A stretch of DNA of 64,000 nucleotides from JAIBJN01 sp963784175 (lineage in GTDB: Bacteria > Actinomycetota > Thermoleophilia > Gaiellales > Gaiellaceae). Made by a program: the position numbers and the translations under genes. Of this stretch, positions 52,740 through 61,582 are shown piece after piece. The stretch is taken from contig CAWAQJ010000018.1 of assembly GCA_963784175.1 (NCBI GenBank), positions 1 to 64,000 of the forward strand, read 5' to 3'. Numbering within the stretch: the stretch's first letter is position 1; each line of letters opens with the position of its first letter. Under the pieces are notes generated by a model, which was not told where the DNA came from, ran no database searches, and was given only the letters and a program-made list of their open reading frames with translations.

Positions 52740-55496
52740 ATGAGCGCTGTCTCGAGCGCTCCGCCTGCCGCGAGACCGCCTCTCGAGGACGGTCACGGCG
52801 AGCCGTCCCTCTCTCCGCGCGCGAAGGCGTATCTCTACGCGGTAGGGATCCTGGCCGTCGCGGCCGCAGTGGTGCCGTTCTCGCACCTCTCGTCCGGCAC
52901 CGACGGCTGGCTCACGTTCCTCGTCCTCGCCGTTTCGGCCGCGGTGGCGCAGCTCTTCGTCGTCGTCACGCCCCGCGACCAGAGCTACCACACGACGCTC
53001 GTCTTCCTCATCCCCGGGGTGCTGCTCCTGCCCCCGGAGCTCATCGCCCTGCTCGGGATCGTCTACGGGATCCCCGAGTGGCTGAAGGTTCGCTACCCCT
53101 GGTACATCCAGGGCTTCAACATCGCCAACCACACGCTGAACGGCCTGGCAGCGTGGGGGGCGGTCGAGCTGGTGCGGAACGCCGGCCTCGGGCCGGAGCT
53201 CGAGTTCGCGCTCTCCGGCCTCGTCGCCGCAGTCGTCTTCGTCGGGATGAATCACTTCCTGCTCGCAACGATGCTCCACCTGGCGCGCGGGCACTCGCTG
53301 CGCGGCACCGGCCTCTTCTCGGTGGAGAGCCTCTCGACGGACTTCGTCCTCGCCATGCTGGGCGTGGCGTTCGCCGCGCTGTGGGACTGGAACCCGCTCC
53401 TGCTCCCGACGGCCGTCGCCCCGTTGCTGCTGATCCACCGCTCGCTGAGCGTCCCGGCGCTCCAGCAGGAGGCCCGGGTGGACCCCAAGACCGGCCTCTT
53501 CAACGCCCGCCACTTCACCGGCGCGCTGCGCGAGGAGCTCGAGCGCGCGGAGCGTTCCGGCTCGACCCTCGCGGTGATCATGGCCGACCTCGACCTGCTC
53601 CGCGACATCAACAACGCGTACGGACATCTCGCGGGCGACGCCGTCCTCAAGGGCATCGCCGACGTCTTCCACGGCCATCTACGCCACGCGGACACCCCTG
53701 CGCGCTTCGGCGGGGAGGAGTTCGCCATCCTCCTGCCGGAGACCGCGACGCAGCAGGCCCTCGACATCGCCGAGCGCATCAGGCGCGCGGTCGCCGAGCA
53801 GCGCTTCGAGGTGGAGACCTCGAGCGAGCCGATCCGCGCCACCATCTCGATCGGCGTGGCCGTGTATCCCGACGACGGCGCCGACCCGAACGAGATCATC
53901 CACCAGGCCGACCTCGCCGTGTACCGCGCGAAGCTCCAGGGCCGCAACCGCGTGCTCCCTGCCAGCTCCGAGCCCGTCATGCTCTCGCCGGACCGCAAGT
54001 CGCGCCTCGCCGCCGTGCCCGACGAGTCCGGCTACGGAGGGACGGAGCTCCTCGACGTGGACGTGCCGGCCGCCGAGCCGATGCGCGTCCCGGAGCAGCA
54101 GTCGCAGAAACGGCCGCATACCCCCGCAGGGCCCCGTTTCGTGACGCTGTCACCGGCGCTCCTCTTGCTCGTGGTCACAGTCAGCCTGGGCGGTTTCATG
54201 GCGGGCGTCTTCGGCTTTGCCTACGGCGGCTCAGAGGACCTGATCGGGCTGCTGGCCGTGATCGCGCTCGTGGCCGGTGGTCAAGCTCTCTCGCTGGAGC
54301 TCGACGGTGGCTCCATCTCGGTCAGCGCGGTCGGCGCCCTCGCCGGCGCCGCGCTCTTCGGCTACCAGGCGGCCTTGCCGCTCGCGCTCGCCATCGCAGC
54401 CGTCGACTGGAGCGCACGGCGCACGCCCGCCTATCAGCTGCTCTTCAACGTCGGGGCGCTCTCCTTCGCCTCGCTCGCGGCCGCGGCGATCTTCCACGGC
54501 GGTGGTGACGGAGGCACGCTGGACACGTTCGTCACCGCGGCGGCCGGACTCGCGGCGGGCGGAATCTACTTCGTCGTCAACACGGGGCTTCTCGCGGGAG
54601 CGATGGCGCTCGAGGGGCACGACAGCTGGCGGCGAGTGTGGACTGAGCGCTTCTCGTGGCTCTTGCCCCACTACGTCGCGTTCGGCGCCGTCGGCGGGGC
54701 GATCGCGCTCTCCTACGACGCCATCGGCCTCTTCGGCCTGGCCGTGTTCGTCCTGCCGCTCCTGCTCATGCGCAAGACGATGGCGGCCTACCTCGGGCAC
54801 ACCGAGAAGTCGACGAAGAAGCTCCGCGAGGCGGCCGAGACGATCCACAACCAGAACGTGTCGCTCGAGCAGGCCAACCGCCTGCTGAAGGAGCGCTCCA
54901 CGGCGGCCATGCAGAGCCTCTCGGCGACCGTCGACGCGCGCGACGCGTACACGGCCGGCCATTCCCGGCGCGTCCAGCAGCTCGCCCTCGCGATCGGCCG
55001 CGAGCTGGGGCTCTCCCAGGCCGAGCTCGACCTCCTGGGCCACGCTGCCCTCTTCCACGACATCGGCAAGCTCGCGATCCCGGACGCGATCCTCCTCAAG
55101 CCCTCGCGGCTCTCGAGCGACGAGTGGGCGCTGATGCAGCGCCACGCGGAGGAAGGTGCGCGCATCATCGACCGCCTCGGCTTCCTCGGGGACGCGGTGC
55201 CCGCCATCAGGCACCACCACGAGCGCTGGGACGGCGCCGGCTACCCCGACGGGCTCGCGGGCGAAGAGATCCCGCTCGGGGCGCGCATCATCCACGTCGC
55301 CGACGCGCTGGACTCCATGCTCACCAACCGCATCTACAAGGTGGCGCGCCCCGCGGACGAGGCGCTCGAGGAACTACGGCGAGGCGGTGGCAGCCAGTTC
55401 TGCCCGCGCACCGTCGGCGCGCTCGAGCGGCTGCTCGGGAACGAGAAGGAGGAGCGCGAGCTCCCGGCGAAGCCGCCGCTGGCAGCTGCCTCCTAG
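52740..55496 (+). CDS. GGDEF/HD-GYP cyclic-di-GMP enzyme with two membrane modules
   Basis: A 918-residue protein with an unusual order. A first membrane module of six or more helices (about 25-215) leads to a GGDEF domain with GGEEF near residue 324 and an RHAD inhibitory site five residues before it. After a linker comes a second membrane module (about 465-690), then a coiled coil and an HD-GYP domain with FHDIGK near 773 and HHERWDGAGYPDGL near 834. Both active sites look intact, so it could make and break c-di-GMP. It resembles two membrane sensors joined head to tail. ATG 52740 is the best start. Confidence 0.92.
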   Translation: MSAVSSAPPAARPPLEDGHGEPSLSPRAKAYLYAVGILAVAAAVVPFSHLSSGTDGWLTFLVLAVSAAVAQLFVVVTPRDQSYHTTLVFLIPGVLLLPPELIALLGIVYGIPEWLKVRYPWYIQGFNIANHTLNGLAAWGAVELVRNAGLGPELEFALSGLVAAVVFVGMNHFLLATMLHLARGHSLRGTGLFSVESLSTDFVLAMLGVAFAALWDWNPLLLPTAVAPLLLIHRSLSVPALQQEARVDPKTGLFNARHFTGALREELERAERSGSTLAVIMADLDLLRDINNAYGHLAGDAVLKGIADVFHGHLRHADTPARFGGEEFAILLPETATQQALDIAERIRRAVAEQRFEVETSSEPIRATISIGVAVYPDDGADPNEIIHQADLAVYRAKLQGRNRVLPASSEPVMLSPDRKSRLAAVPDESGYGGTELLDVDVPAAEPMRVPEQQSQKRPHTPAGPRFVTLSPALLLLVVTVSLGGFMAGVFGFAYGGSEDLIGLLAVIALVAGGQALSLELDGGSISVSAVGALAGAALFGYQAALPLALAIAAVDWSARRTPAYQLLFNVGALSFASLAAAAIFHGGGDGGTLDTFVTAAAGLAAGGIYFVVNTGLLAGAMALEGHDSWRRVWTERFSWLLPHYVAFGAVGGAIALSYDAIGLFGLAVFVLPLLLMRKTMAAYLGHTEKSTKKLREAAETIHNQNVSLEQANRLLKERSTAAMQSLSATVDARDAYTAGHSRRVQQLALAIGRELGLSQAELDLLGHAALFHDIGKLAIPDAILLKPSRLSSDEWALMQRHAEEGARIIDRLGFLGDAVPAIRHHHERWDGAGYPDGLAGEEIPLGARIIHVADALDSMLTNRIYKVARPADEALEELRRGGGSQFCPRTVGALERLLGNEKEERELPAKPPLAAAS

Positions 55497-55547
55497 TCCG
55501 ACACACCTCCGGGCGACGCGGGCGCCGAAACTGCGACGATACGGCCC

Positions 55548-56391
55548 GTGACCGAGCTGTTCCGCTCGACCGAGCTCCAGCTTCGCGCGACGAAGCGCAT
55601 CCTGCCCAAGGCGCCTCTCTCGCGACAGCGCTTCGGACGGCGCGACGACCGCTTCGTCTTCGTCGTCGGCAGCCCGCGTTCCGGAACGACGTTCATGGGG
55701 GAGTCGATCGGCTCGGTTCCGGGCCTGCTCGACCTCGGTGAGGTCGAGCCGCTGAAGGACGCCATCCGCAGGATCGCGCACCTCGACCAGGCGGCGACCG
55801 CCGCCCAGATCCGCCGGCTGCTCACCCGAGCGCGGCGCCTCAGCCTCGTGGGGGGCATCAGGCCGGTCGAGCAGACGCCGGAGCTGGCGCATGTCCTCCC
55901 GGCAGCGCTCGAGGCCTTCCCCGAGGCGCGGGTCGTCCATTCCGTCCGAGACGGTCGCGACGTCGTCTGCTCGCTGCTCGAGCGCGGCTGGCTCCGCGCA
56001 GGGAACGACGGGCGCGACTACGCGGGCCCGCCGTTCGGCCCCCGTGCCCGCTTCTGGGTGGAGGAGGAGCGCCGGGACGAGTTCCCCCAGGTCAGCGACG
56101 CCCGCAGGGCGGCCTGGGCCTGGCGGCGCTACGTGACCGCAGTGCGCACGTCCGGCGTCCCGGTGACGGAGGTGCGCTACGAGCGCCTGGCCGCCGACCC
56201 GGAAGGCGTCGGGACGGAGCTGGCCGAGGCGCTCGACATCTCGGCGCCGCACATGATCGCCGCGCTCCGGTATGGCCCACGGCGAGTCGATCGGGCGCTA
56301 CGCGCGCGACCTCTCCGAGGAACAGCTCGCGGACGTCCTCGCCGAGGCGGGCGGGCTCCTGGACGAGCTGGGCTACTTGCAGCGCGTCTAA
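55548..56391 (+). CDS. Sulfotransferase family protein (one-base frameshift near the 3' end)
   Basis: A protein of about 280 residues of the PAPS-dependent sulfotransferase type. The 5'-phosphosulfate loop is VVGSPRSGTTFMGES (about residues 39-53), and the 3'-phosphate motif is RVVHSVRDGRDVVCS (about 128). The frame is intact to SAPHMIAALRYG, then a shift by one base is needed to reach the expected end (HGESIGRYARDLSEEQ and on to TAA 56389-56391). Dropping one C from CCC at 56276-56278 restores it. Unshifted, the frame runs on to 56435 with a non-homologous Arg-rich tail. The acceptor is unknown. Confidence 0.78.
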
Positions 56392-56424
56392 CCTGCTCGC
56401 CTACACTGTGCCCCGAGGCGAGCG

Positions 56425-57060
56425 GTGGCACGTAAGGCCCGTTCCCGGCGGCGCTACTCCGACGAGGACCTCCTCGCCGAGTTGACCGCGTGCGCACGGC
56501 GGCTGCGGCGGTCGCCGACCATGCGCGAGTTCTCCGACGACCCACGGGCGGGCGTGCACCCGCAGACCGTCGTCGAGCGCTTCGGCACCTGGAACGACGC
56601 CAAGCGCCGCGCAGGGCTCGTGCCGCGCCGCTTCGCCACCAAGGACGAGCTCCTGCTCCAGCTGCGCAGGCTCGGAGACGAGCTGGGACGCACGCCGACC
56701 GGCCGGGATCTGGACGCACGCCGGGCCGCGCTCCCGTCGAAGTCGCTCTACTGGCACAGCTTCGGCTCGCTCTCGAACGCGTTGCGGGCGGCGGGCTTCG
56801 ACGTCCCGCGCCGCGAGGAGCGCCGTGAGCGTGCGCTGGCACAGGGAGAGCGCCTCGCCGCGAGCCTCGGCCGCCTCCCGCGCTTCGCCGACTGGTCGCA
56901 GGCTCGCCGCAGCGACCCGGCGATGCTCTCGGAGTGGCAGGTCTACCGGCTCTTCGCCGGCGGGCGTGGGGGATGGACGAGCTTCCTCGCGGCACTGGGA
57001 GCGCGCCTCGAGCGGAGCGGGGTGGAGGAGAGCCCTAGCGCGCGGCGGCGGCAGCGGTGA
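56425..57060 (+). CDS. Homing-endonuclease-associated repeat protein
   Basis: A 211-residue basic protein composed of three copies of the HNH_repeat (homing endonuclease associated repeat). The copies start near residues 13, 75 and 137, each with a hydrophobic helix, a GR/RSPT turn and an aromatic WNDAKRRAG, FGSLSNALRAAGF or WTSFLAALGA end. In homing endonucleases these units bind DNA, but no nuclease domain is present here, so a DNA-binding or regulatory protein is likely. Its end overlaps the opposite-strand amidotransferase gene by 26 bases. Confidence 0.8.
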   Translation: MARKARSRRRYSDEDLLAELTACARRLRRSPTMREFSDDPRAGVHPQTVVERFGTWNDAKRRAGLVPRRFATKDELLLQLRRLGDELGRTPTGRDLDARRAALPSKSLYWHSFGSLSNALRAAGFDVPRREERRERALAQGERLAASLGRLPRFADWSQARRSDPAMLSEWQVYRLFAGGRGGWTSFLAALGARLERSGVEESPSARRRQR

Positions 57061-57838
57061 TCGCCGCCAGGCGGGCGAGGCACGACCGTGCCTCCTCGGG
57101 CGCCCTCACGGGCGGGAGGGGCGATTCCTCCACGAAGGTTCGATCGGGCTCGAACGAGTCCGAGCGGGCGACGCGCCCGTCGACGATGGCGACGAGCGTC
57201 CCCTCGCCCAGCTCGCGCTTGCGGAGCCGCAGCTTCGTGTAGCGCTCGACGAGCTGGAGCGCCTGGTGCGTGGAGGCGAAGAAGAGCTCCTGCTTGCCCT
57301 CGCCGATCCAGAGCGGGCGGCCGATTCCGCGTGCGAGATGCAGGACGTCAGGCTCCCGCTCGTCCATCCAGGCAGAGGCCATAGAGCCGTGCAGCTCCTC
57401 GAGCGCCGTCGGCCGGCTGGACGCCTCCTCGACCAGCGCGAAGATGGCCTCGGAGTCCACGGTCATCCCGGGCTCGGCTCGCTCGAAGCCATGCGAGGCG
57501 AGGATCTCCTCGTCGTTCACGATGATGCCGTTGTGGATGCCGACCACCGACCCGTGCCGGATCGGATGGTTGTTGGCCGTCAGGCTGGGGTGGCCCTTGG
57601 TGTAGTCGCGCACGTGGACGAGCCCCTGCCGCGCGCCCGCCGGAACGGAGAGATGGTCGAGGAACGCGCTGGCGCCGCCGCGCTGCTTGTGCACGGCGAC
57701 CGAGACATCCCGGCCGCGGTAGGCGTACCCGACAGCGTCGGAGCCGCGCTCGGAGATTGCGGCCAGGAGCGTCTGAGTCGCCAGGGTCTGATCGACCGCT
57801 GACTCGTCACTCAGGCTATATCCCGCAATTCCGCACAC
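57035..57838 (-). CDS. Stand-alone class II glutamine amidotransferase
   Basis: A 267-residue Ntn-type amidotransferase domain without a synthetase partner. It begins MCGIAGY, so Cys2 would be the nucleophile after Met removal. GLVHVRDYTKGHPSLTANNHPI and VGIHNGIIVNDEEI are the glutamine-binding blocks of GlmS/PurF-like enzymes; the usual TRWAT/TRYST becomes VRDYT. The acceptor enzyme is not adjacent, so the function is open; it could be related to YafJ-type proteins. It diverges from the sigma factor gene. Confidence 0.85.
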   Translation of the reverse strand: MCGIAGYSLSDESAVDQTLATQTLLAAISERGSDAVGYAYRGRDVSVAVHKQRGGASAFLDHLSVPAGARQGLVHVRDYTKGHPSLTANNHPIRHGSVVGIHNGIIVNDEEILASHGFERAEPGMTVDSEAIFALVEEASSRPTALEELHGSMASAWMDEREPDVLHLARGIGRPLWIGEGKQELFFASTHQALQLVERYTKLRLRKRELGEGTLVAIVDGRVARSDSFEPDRTFVEESPLPPVRAPEEARSCLARLAAITAAAAAR

Positions 57839-58021
57839 GACGTCTGCACTCCGATCCTAGGCAGATCTCCGGACGACTGTGATCGCAAGTGGCCGCATCG
57901 ATCACCACGCGTCCGTCTGAACAAGACACTACCAACCTCGACGCGAGGCGTAACCGCTTTCATCCCCCATAATCGGTCGATGGCGCTCAAGCCCGTTGGA
58001 TAGCCCGCCGATAGGGAGGGC

Positions 58022-59017
58022 GTGGAGCACTCTTCTGCGGAACTCCCTAGCGAGCCCCAGCCTCTCGAAGTCGAGGAGCCGAAGCTCGAGCTCGTCCCTG
58101 ACCCCGAAGACGCCGAGGAGGCCGAGGAGCAGGACGAGGAGGAAACGGACGACGACGACGCCGACGAAAAGCCCGTCGCCGCCGTCGCCGCCCCGACCCA
58201 GGATCCGCTCAAGCTTTACGTCCGCCAGATCGGCGACGGCCCCCTTCTGACCCCGGCCGAGGAGCGCGAGCTCGCGCGCCGCAAGGACGAGGGCGACGAG
58301 TGGGCCAAGCGACGCCTCATCGAGTGCAACCTGCGCCTCGTGATGTCCATCACGAGGAACTACGTGAATTCCGGCGTCCCGCTGCTCGACCTCATTCAGG
58401 AGGGCAACCTCGGCTTGATCCGCGCGGTGGAGAAGTTCGACTACAGCATGGGCTTCAAGCTCTCCACGTACGCGACCTGGTGGATTCGCCAGGCCGTGAC
58501 GCGGGCGATCGCCGACCAGGGCCGGACCATCCGCCTGCCCGTGCACGTCGTCGACCAGGTCCGGCGTGTGATGCGGGCCAGGCGCGTGCTGACCCAGAAA
58601 TTGAACCGGGACCCGCTCCCGGAGGAGATCGCGCAGGAGAGCGGCATCGAGCTCAAGCGCGTCCGCGAGTTGTTCGACCTCGTCGAGGATCCGGTCAGCC
58701 TCGAGACGCCAGTCGGCGACGGCGACTCGATGTACGGCGACATGCTCGAAGACGAGAACTCCGAGCAGCCCGACACGGTGCTGGCCGAGCTTCTCCGAGC
58801 TGTCGAGCTCCAGGAGGCCCTCACGTCGCTGAACGAGCGCATGCGCCACGTGCTCGAGCTGCGCTTCGGCCTCAACGGCCAGATCCCGAAGACCCTCGAG
58901 GAGGTCGGGAACGAGCTCGGCGTCACGCGCGAGCGCGTCCGCCAGCTCGAGTCGCGCGCCCTCCGCGAGCTTCAGGCCGTCGCGCCCGAGCTTCGCCTCT
59001 ATCTTCGCGCCGAGTAG
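58022..59017 (+). CDS. RpoD-family RNA polymerase sigma factor (group 2-like)
   Basis: A 331-residue sigma-70 protein. The first 60 residues are a Glu/Asp/Pro-rich acidic segment without a recognisable region 1.1. Region 1.2 (DPLKLYVRQIGDGPLLTP), region 2 (RLIECNLRLVMSITRNYVN, STYATWWIRQAVTRAI), region 3, and region 4 (TLEEVGNELGVTRERVRQLE) follow. The start is GTG with AGGGAGG just upstream. Missing region 1.1 and the presence of a second RpoD-like gene 1.8 kb away suggest a group 2 factor, though a primary role is possible. Confidence 0.92.
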   Translation: MEHSSAELPSEPQPLEVEEPKLELVPDPEDAEEAEEQDEEETDDDDADEKPVAAVAAPTQDPLKLYVRQIGDGPLLTPAEERELARRKDEGDEWAKRRLIECNLRLVMSITRNYVNSGVPLLDLIQEGNLGLIRAVEKFDYSMGFKLSTYATWWIRQAVTRAIADQGRTIRLPVHVVDQVRRVMRARRVLTQKLNRDPLPEEIAQESGIELKRVRELFDLVEDPVSLETPVGDGDSMYGDMLEDENSEQPDTVLAELLRAVELQEALTSLNERMRHVLELRFGLNGQIPKTLEEVGNELGVTRERVRQLESRALRELQAVAPELRLYLRAE

Positions 59018-59063
59018 CTTGCGGGCTGCGCGGCGGGCCGCGCTCCACGGGTAGCGTGGGGGA

Positions 59064-59801
59064 GTGCCCGGTTACGTCGACATCCACTCTCACGTCGTAC
59101 CCTCCGGAGACGACGGGGCACGCTCGGTCGAGGTCGGCCTGGCGCTCTGCCTCGACGCGGGCCGGCACGGAACGAGCACGCTCTACGGGACGCCGCACGT
59201 CTGGCCGTCGCTGCCGCTGACGCCCGAGCGCGAGCGCGCGGTGCGCGCGGCGCACGCCGAGATGGCGGCCGAGCTGGCGCCGCACGGCGTCGACCTGCGC
59301 CTGGGCTGGGAGCTGACGCCCGCGGAGCGGCTCCTGGACGAGGATCCCGGCCGCTATCGGCTCGGTGACCTGCACGCGGTGCTCATGGAGGTGCCGTTCC
59401 ACGGCCCTCTCGCGCTCGCTGAGCGCCTCGCAGAGCACGTGGAGGCCCACGGGCTGACCCCGATCGTGGCCCATCCAGAGCGTGCGGAGAGCGTTCGCGA
59501 GCGGCCCGAGGCAGCGGACGCCTTCCGGGAACGGGGTTGGCTGCTCCAGGTCAACGCAACGAGCCTGCTCGGATATCACGGGCCGGAGCAGGCGGGGGAG
59601 GGCTGGCGCCTCGTCGAGGACGGTCTCGCCGACCTCGTCGCCTCGGACGGCCATCGCAGCGCCCGCCCGCCGTTCCTGGACGAGGCCTACGAGGCGGCGG
59701 TGAGCCGGGTAGGGCAGGAGCGCGCCGACACGCTCTTCACGGGCGCCGCGCTCGAGGCGCTAGTGCGTCGCGACAGCGTCGATCTCGCGCAGCGAGGCTA
59801 G
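59064..59801 (+). CDS. CpsB/YwqE-type PHP-family phosphatase
   Basis: A 245-residue PHP-domain protein similar to bacterial tyrosine phosphatases CpsB/CapC/YwqE. The metal motif DIHSHVVPSGDDGA (residues 5-18), GTPHVWP and IVAHPERAE, then ASDGH near the end, supply the expected histidine and acid ligands. In Gram-positives these enzymes control capsule polymerisation kinases, but no such kinase is in the window. Its last 42 bases overlap the end of the opposite-strand rpoD-like gene. Confidence 0.85.
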   Translation: MPGYVDIHSHVVPSGDDGARSVEVGLALCLDAGRHGTSTLYGTPHVWPSLPLTPERERAVRAAHAEMAAELAPHGVDLRLGWELTPAERLLDEDPGRYRLGDLHAVLMEVPFHGPLALAERLAEHVEAHGLTPIVAHPERAESVRERPEAADAFRERGWLLQVNATSLLGYHGPEQAGEGWRLVEDGLADLVASDGHRSARPPFLDEAYEAAVSRVGQERADTLFTGAALEALVRRDSVDLAQRG

Positions 59802-60821
59802 GCGCGAGAGAGACTCGATCTCGATCTGGCGGACGCGCTCGCGCGTGATGCCGAGCCGCCTGCCGATGTGCTCGAGCGTGTGCGGCTCCTCGCCGCGCAG
59901 GCCGTAGCGGAGCTCCAGGACACGCCTGTCGCGCTCCGGGAGCGATTCGAGGGCCCGATCGAGCGCCTCCTTCTGCAGCCGCTTCTCGGTCACCTCGTCC
60001 GGGAGCGGGTCGTCGCCGGCGACGAGGTCGCCGAAGACCGCGTCCTCCTGCTCGCCGATCGGCTGGTCGAGGCTCGTAGAGGCCCTCGCGGCCGCGCGGA
60101 CCTCGATCGCCTGCTGCAGCGGGAGCCCGGCCTCGTCGGCGATCTCCTCGAGGGACGGCTCGCGGGCGAGCTGCGTCCAGAGGTGCCGCTCGGCGCGGTG
60201 CATCTTCTGCATCCGCTCGACGACGTGGACGGGAACGCGGATCGTGCGCGCCTTGTCGGCGATCGCGCGGGCGACGGCCTGGCGGATCCACCAGGTCGCG
60301 TAGGTCGAGAACTTGAGGCCGCGCTGCCACTCGAACTTCTCCACGGCGCGGATCAGCCCGAACATGCCCTCCTGGATCAGGTCGAGGAAGGGCAGGCCCT
60401 GGTTGCGGTAGTTCTTCGCGATCGAGACGACGAGGCGCAGGTTGCACTCGATCATGCGCTTCTTCGCCTCCATGTCGCCGCGCTCGATGCGCTTGGAGAG
60501 CTCGACCTCGTCTGCTGCCGTGAGCAGCGGATGCCGCCCGATCTCGCGCAGGAAGAGCTGGAGGGCGTCCGTCGTCGTCTCGAGCACCTCGGTGCCCGGG
60601 ACGGGCGCCGCCGGCTCCTGCTTCTGCCGGTCGACGACCTCGATGCCGCGCTCCTCGAGCTCCTTCTGGAGCGTCTCGACGTCGGAAGGGTCGAGGTCGA
60701 GGATCTCGAGCGCCTCTCGAAGCTCGGTCGCCTCGATCACGCCGGACGCGTCAGCACGCTCCAGCAGCGGCTGAAGCTCCTCGTGCTGGCTGACGTTGTT
60801 GGCGGCCTCGTCAGCAGGCAT
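59760..60821 (-). CDS. rpoD: RpoD-family RNA polymerase sigma factor (primary-type)
   Basis: A 353-residue sigma-70 factor. The N-terminal 65 residues look like a region 1.1 helical domain (LQPLLERADASGVIEATELR). Region 1.2 (ALQLFLREIGRHPLL), region 2 (RMIECNLRLVVSIAKNYRNQ, STYATWWIRQAVARAIADKA), region 3 and region 4 (TLEHIGRRLGITRERVRQIE) follow. Region 1.1 favours this as the primary factor. ATG 60821 is preferred; a TTG at 60836 would add five residues. A sigma-70-type promoter is visible upstream. Confidence 0.92.
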   Translation of the reverse strand: MPADEAANNVSQHEELQPLLERADASGVIEATELREALEILDLDPSDVETLQKELEERGIEVVDRQKQEPAAPVPGTEVLETTTDALQLFLREIGRHPLLTAADEVELSKRIERGDMEAKKRMIECNLRLVVSIAKNYRNQGLPFLDLIQEGMFGLIRAVEKFEWQRGLKFSTYATWWIRQAVARAIADKARTIRVPVHVVERMQKMHRAERHLWTQLAREPSLEEIADEAGLPLQQAIEVRAAARASTSLDQPIGEQEDAVFGDLVAGDDPLPDEVTEKRLQKEALDRALESLPERDRRVLELRYGLRGEEPHTLEHIGRRLGITRERVRQIEIESLSRLASLREIDAVATH

Positions 60822-60891
60822 TCGGGGATTTTTCAAGCGGCGTCAATACGAGTGGGAAAGAGAATGCGGCAGCTGTAGCCCTGCCGCGCAA

Positions 60892-60919
60892 ACCCTACCC
60901 GCCGGAGCGGTCAAGTCAA
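60892..60919 (-). promoter_or_regulatory. Predicted promoter of the rpoD-like gene
   Basis: On the minus strand, TTGACT (-35, 60919-60914) is followed after 16 bases by TAGGGT (-10, 60897-60892), 71 bases before the ATG. The first match is close to the sigma-70 consensus, the second is weak but typical of GC-rich genomes. A 7-bp inverted repeat GCGGCAG/CTGCCGC lies between promoter and gene, near 60866-60887. Confidence 0.45.
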
Positions 60920-60989
60920 ACCCTGGGCCGAATCAGGGCTCGTTCGGCCCACGCACGATAACGGGTGTTATGTCAAGTCGAAGGAAACC

Positions 60990-61007
60990 GGAGCCGAGCC
61001 GGGCTCC
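60990..61007 (-). terminator. Hairpin after the RES toxin gene
   Basis: GGAGCC (60990-60995) and GGCTCC (61002-61007) pair around a six-base loop. Read on the minus strand this follows the toxin stop by 18 bases and is followed by GGTTTCC. The stem and partial T stretch suit a weak intrinsic terminator of the toxin-antitoxin unit. Confidence 0.35.
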
Positions 61008-61024
61008 CTTCCCCACGGCCCTGG

Positions 61025-61582
61025 TCACGCCGCCACACGCAGGCCCAGGAACCGTGCGGCGTCCCCTACCACGTCGTCGTCGAGCCGCAGCTCGCGCACG
61101 TCGGTCACCTTGAGCGCGATCGCCGCTCTGTCGAAGAGCGTGACGTTCGCCCAGGCCGGCTCGAACGTCGACCACCAGCGCAGGCCGACCGCCTCCGGGT
61201 AGCGCTCGTGGAGAGCCGCCGCCACGGCCTGGGTCTTCTCGCGCTCGCGGGTGGCCACGGCGGACGGCCGCAGCGCCTCGGCCGCGAGCAGCGCCGGATC
61301 GTCGAGGTCGACGACGAGGACGTCGTCGGGGAGCCGGAGCGTGGCGAGCGCGAGCGGCAGCCGGCGGCGCACGAGGTCGCCTGCCACGAGCTCCCCTCCG
61401 GAGAGCACCGCGAGCTCCTCCACCACGGCGGACACGGGCTCCTCCGAGACGTAGAGGCAGCCGTAGCGCTCCGGCGCGTCGTGGCGGCCCTCACCCTGGA
61501 GCCGGCGCGGGAACCAGGCGGGCCCGCCCCATTCCACGCCCGCGCCCGCAAGATCCCACGCGAAACAGCGGTAGAGGATCAC
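61025..61582 (-). CDS. RES-domain toxin (NAD+ phosphorylase/hydrolase type)
   Basis: A 185-residue RES-family protein. RES toxins (such as MbcT and ParT) degrade or modify with NAD+. The N-terminal ILYRCFAWD supplies the arginine, CLYVSEEPVSAVVEEL the central glutamate region, and the C-terminal part (WWSTFEPAWANVTLFD) carries the conserved serine-containing block. The start GTG at 61582 overlaps the antitoxin stop (GTGA), the usual antitoxin-first arrangement. A standard size for the family. Confidence 0.85.
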   Translation of the reverse strand: MILYRCFAWDLAGAGVEWGGPAWFPRRLQGEGRHDAPERYGCLYVSEEPVSAVVEELAVLSGGELVAGDLVRRRLPLALATLRLPDDVLVVDLDDPALLAAEALRPSAVATREREKTQAVAAALHERYPEAVGLRWWSTFEPAWANVTLFDRAAIALKVTDVRELRLDDDVVGDAARFLGLRVAA

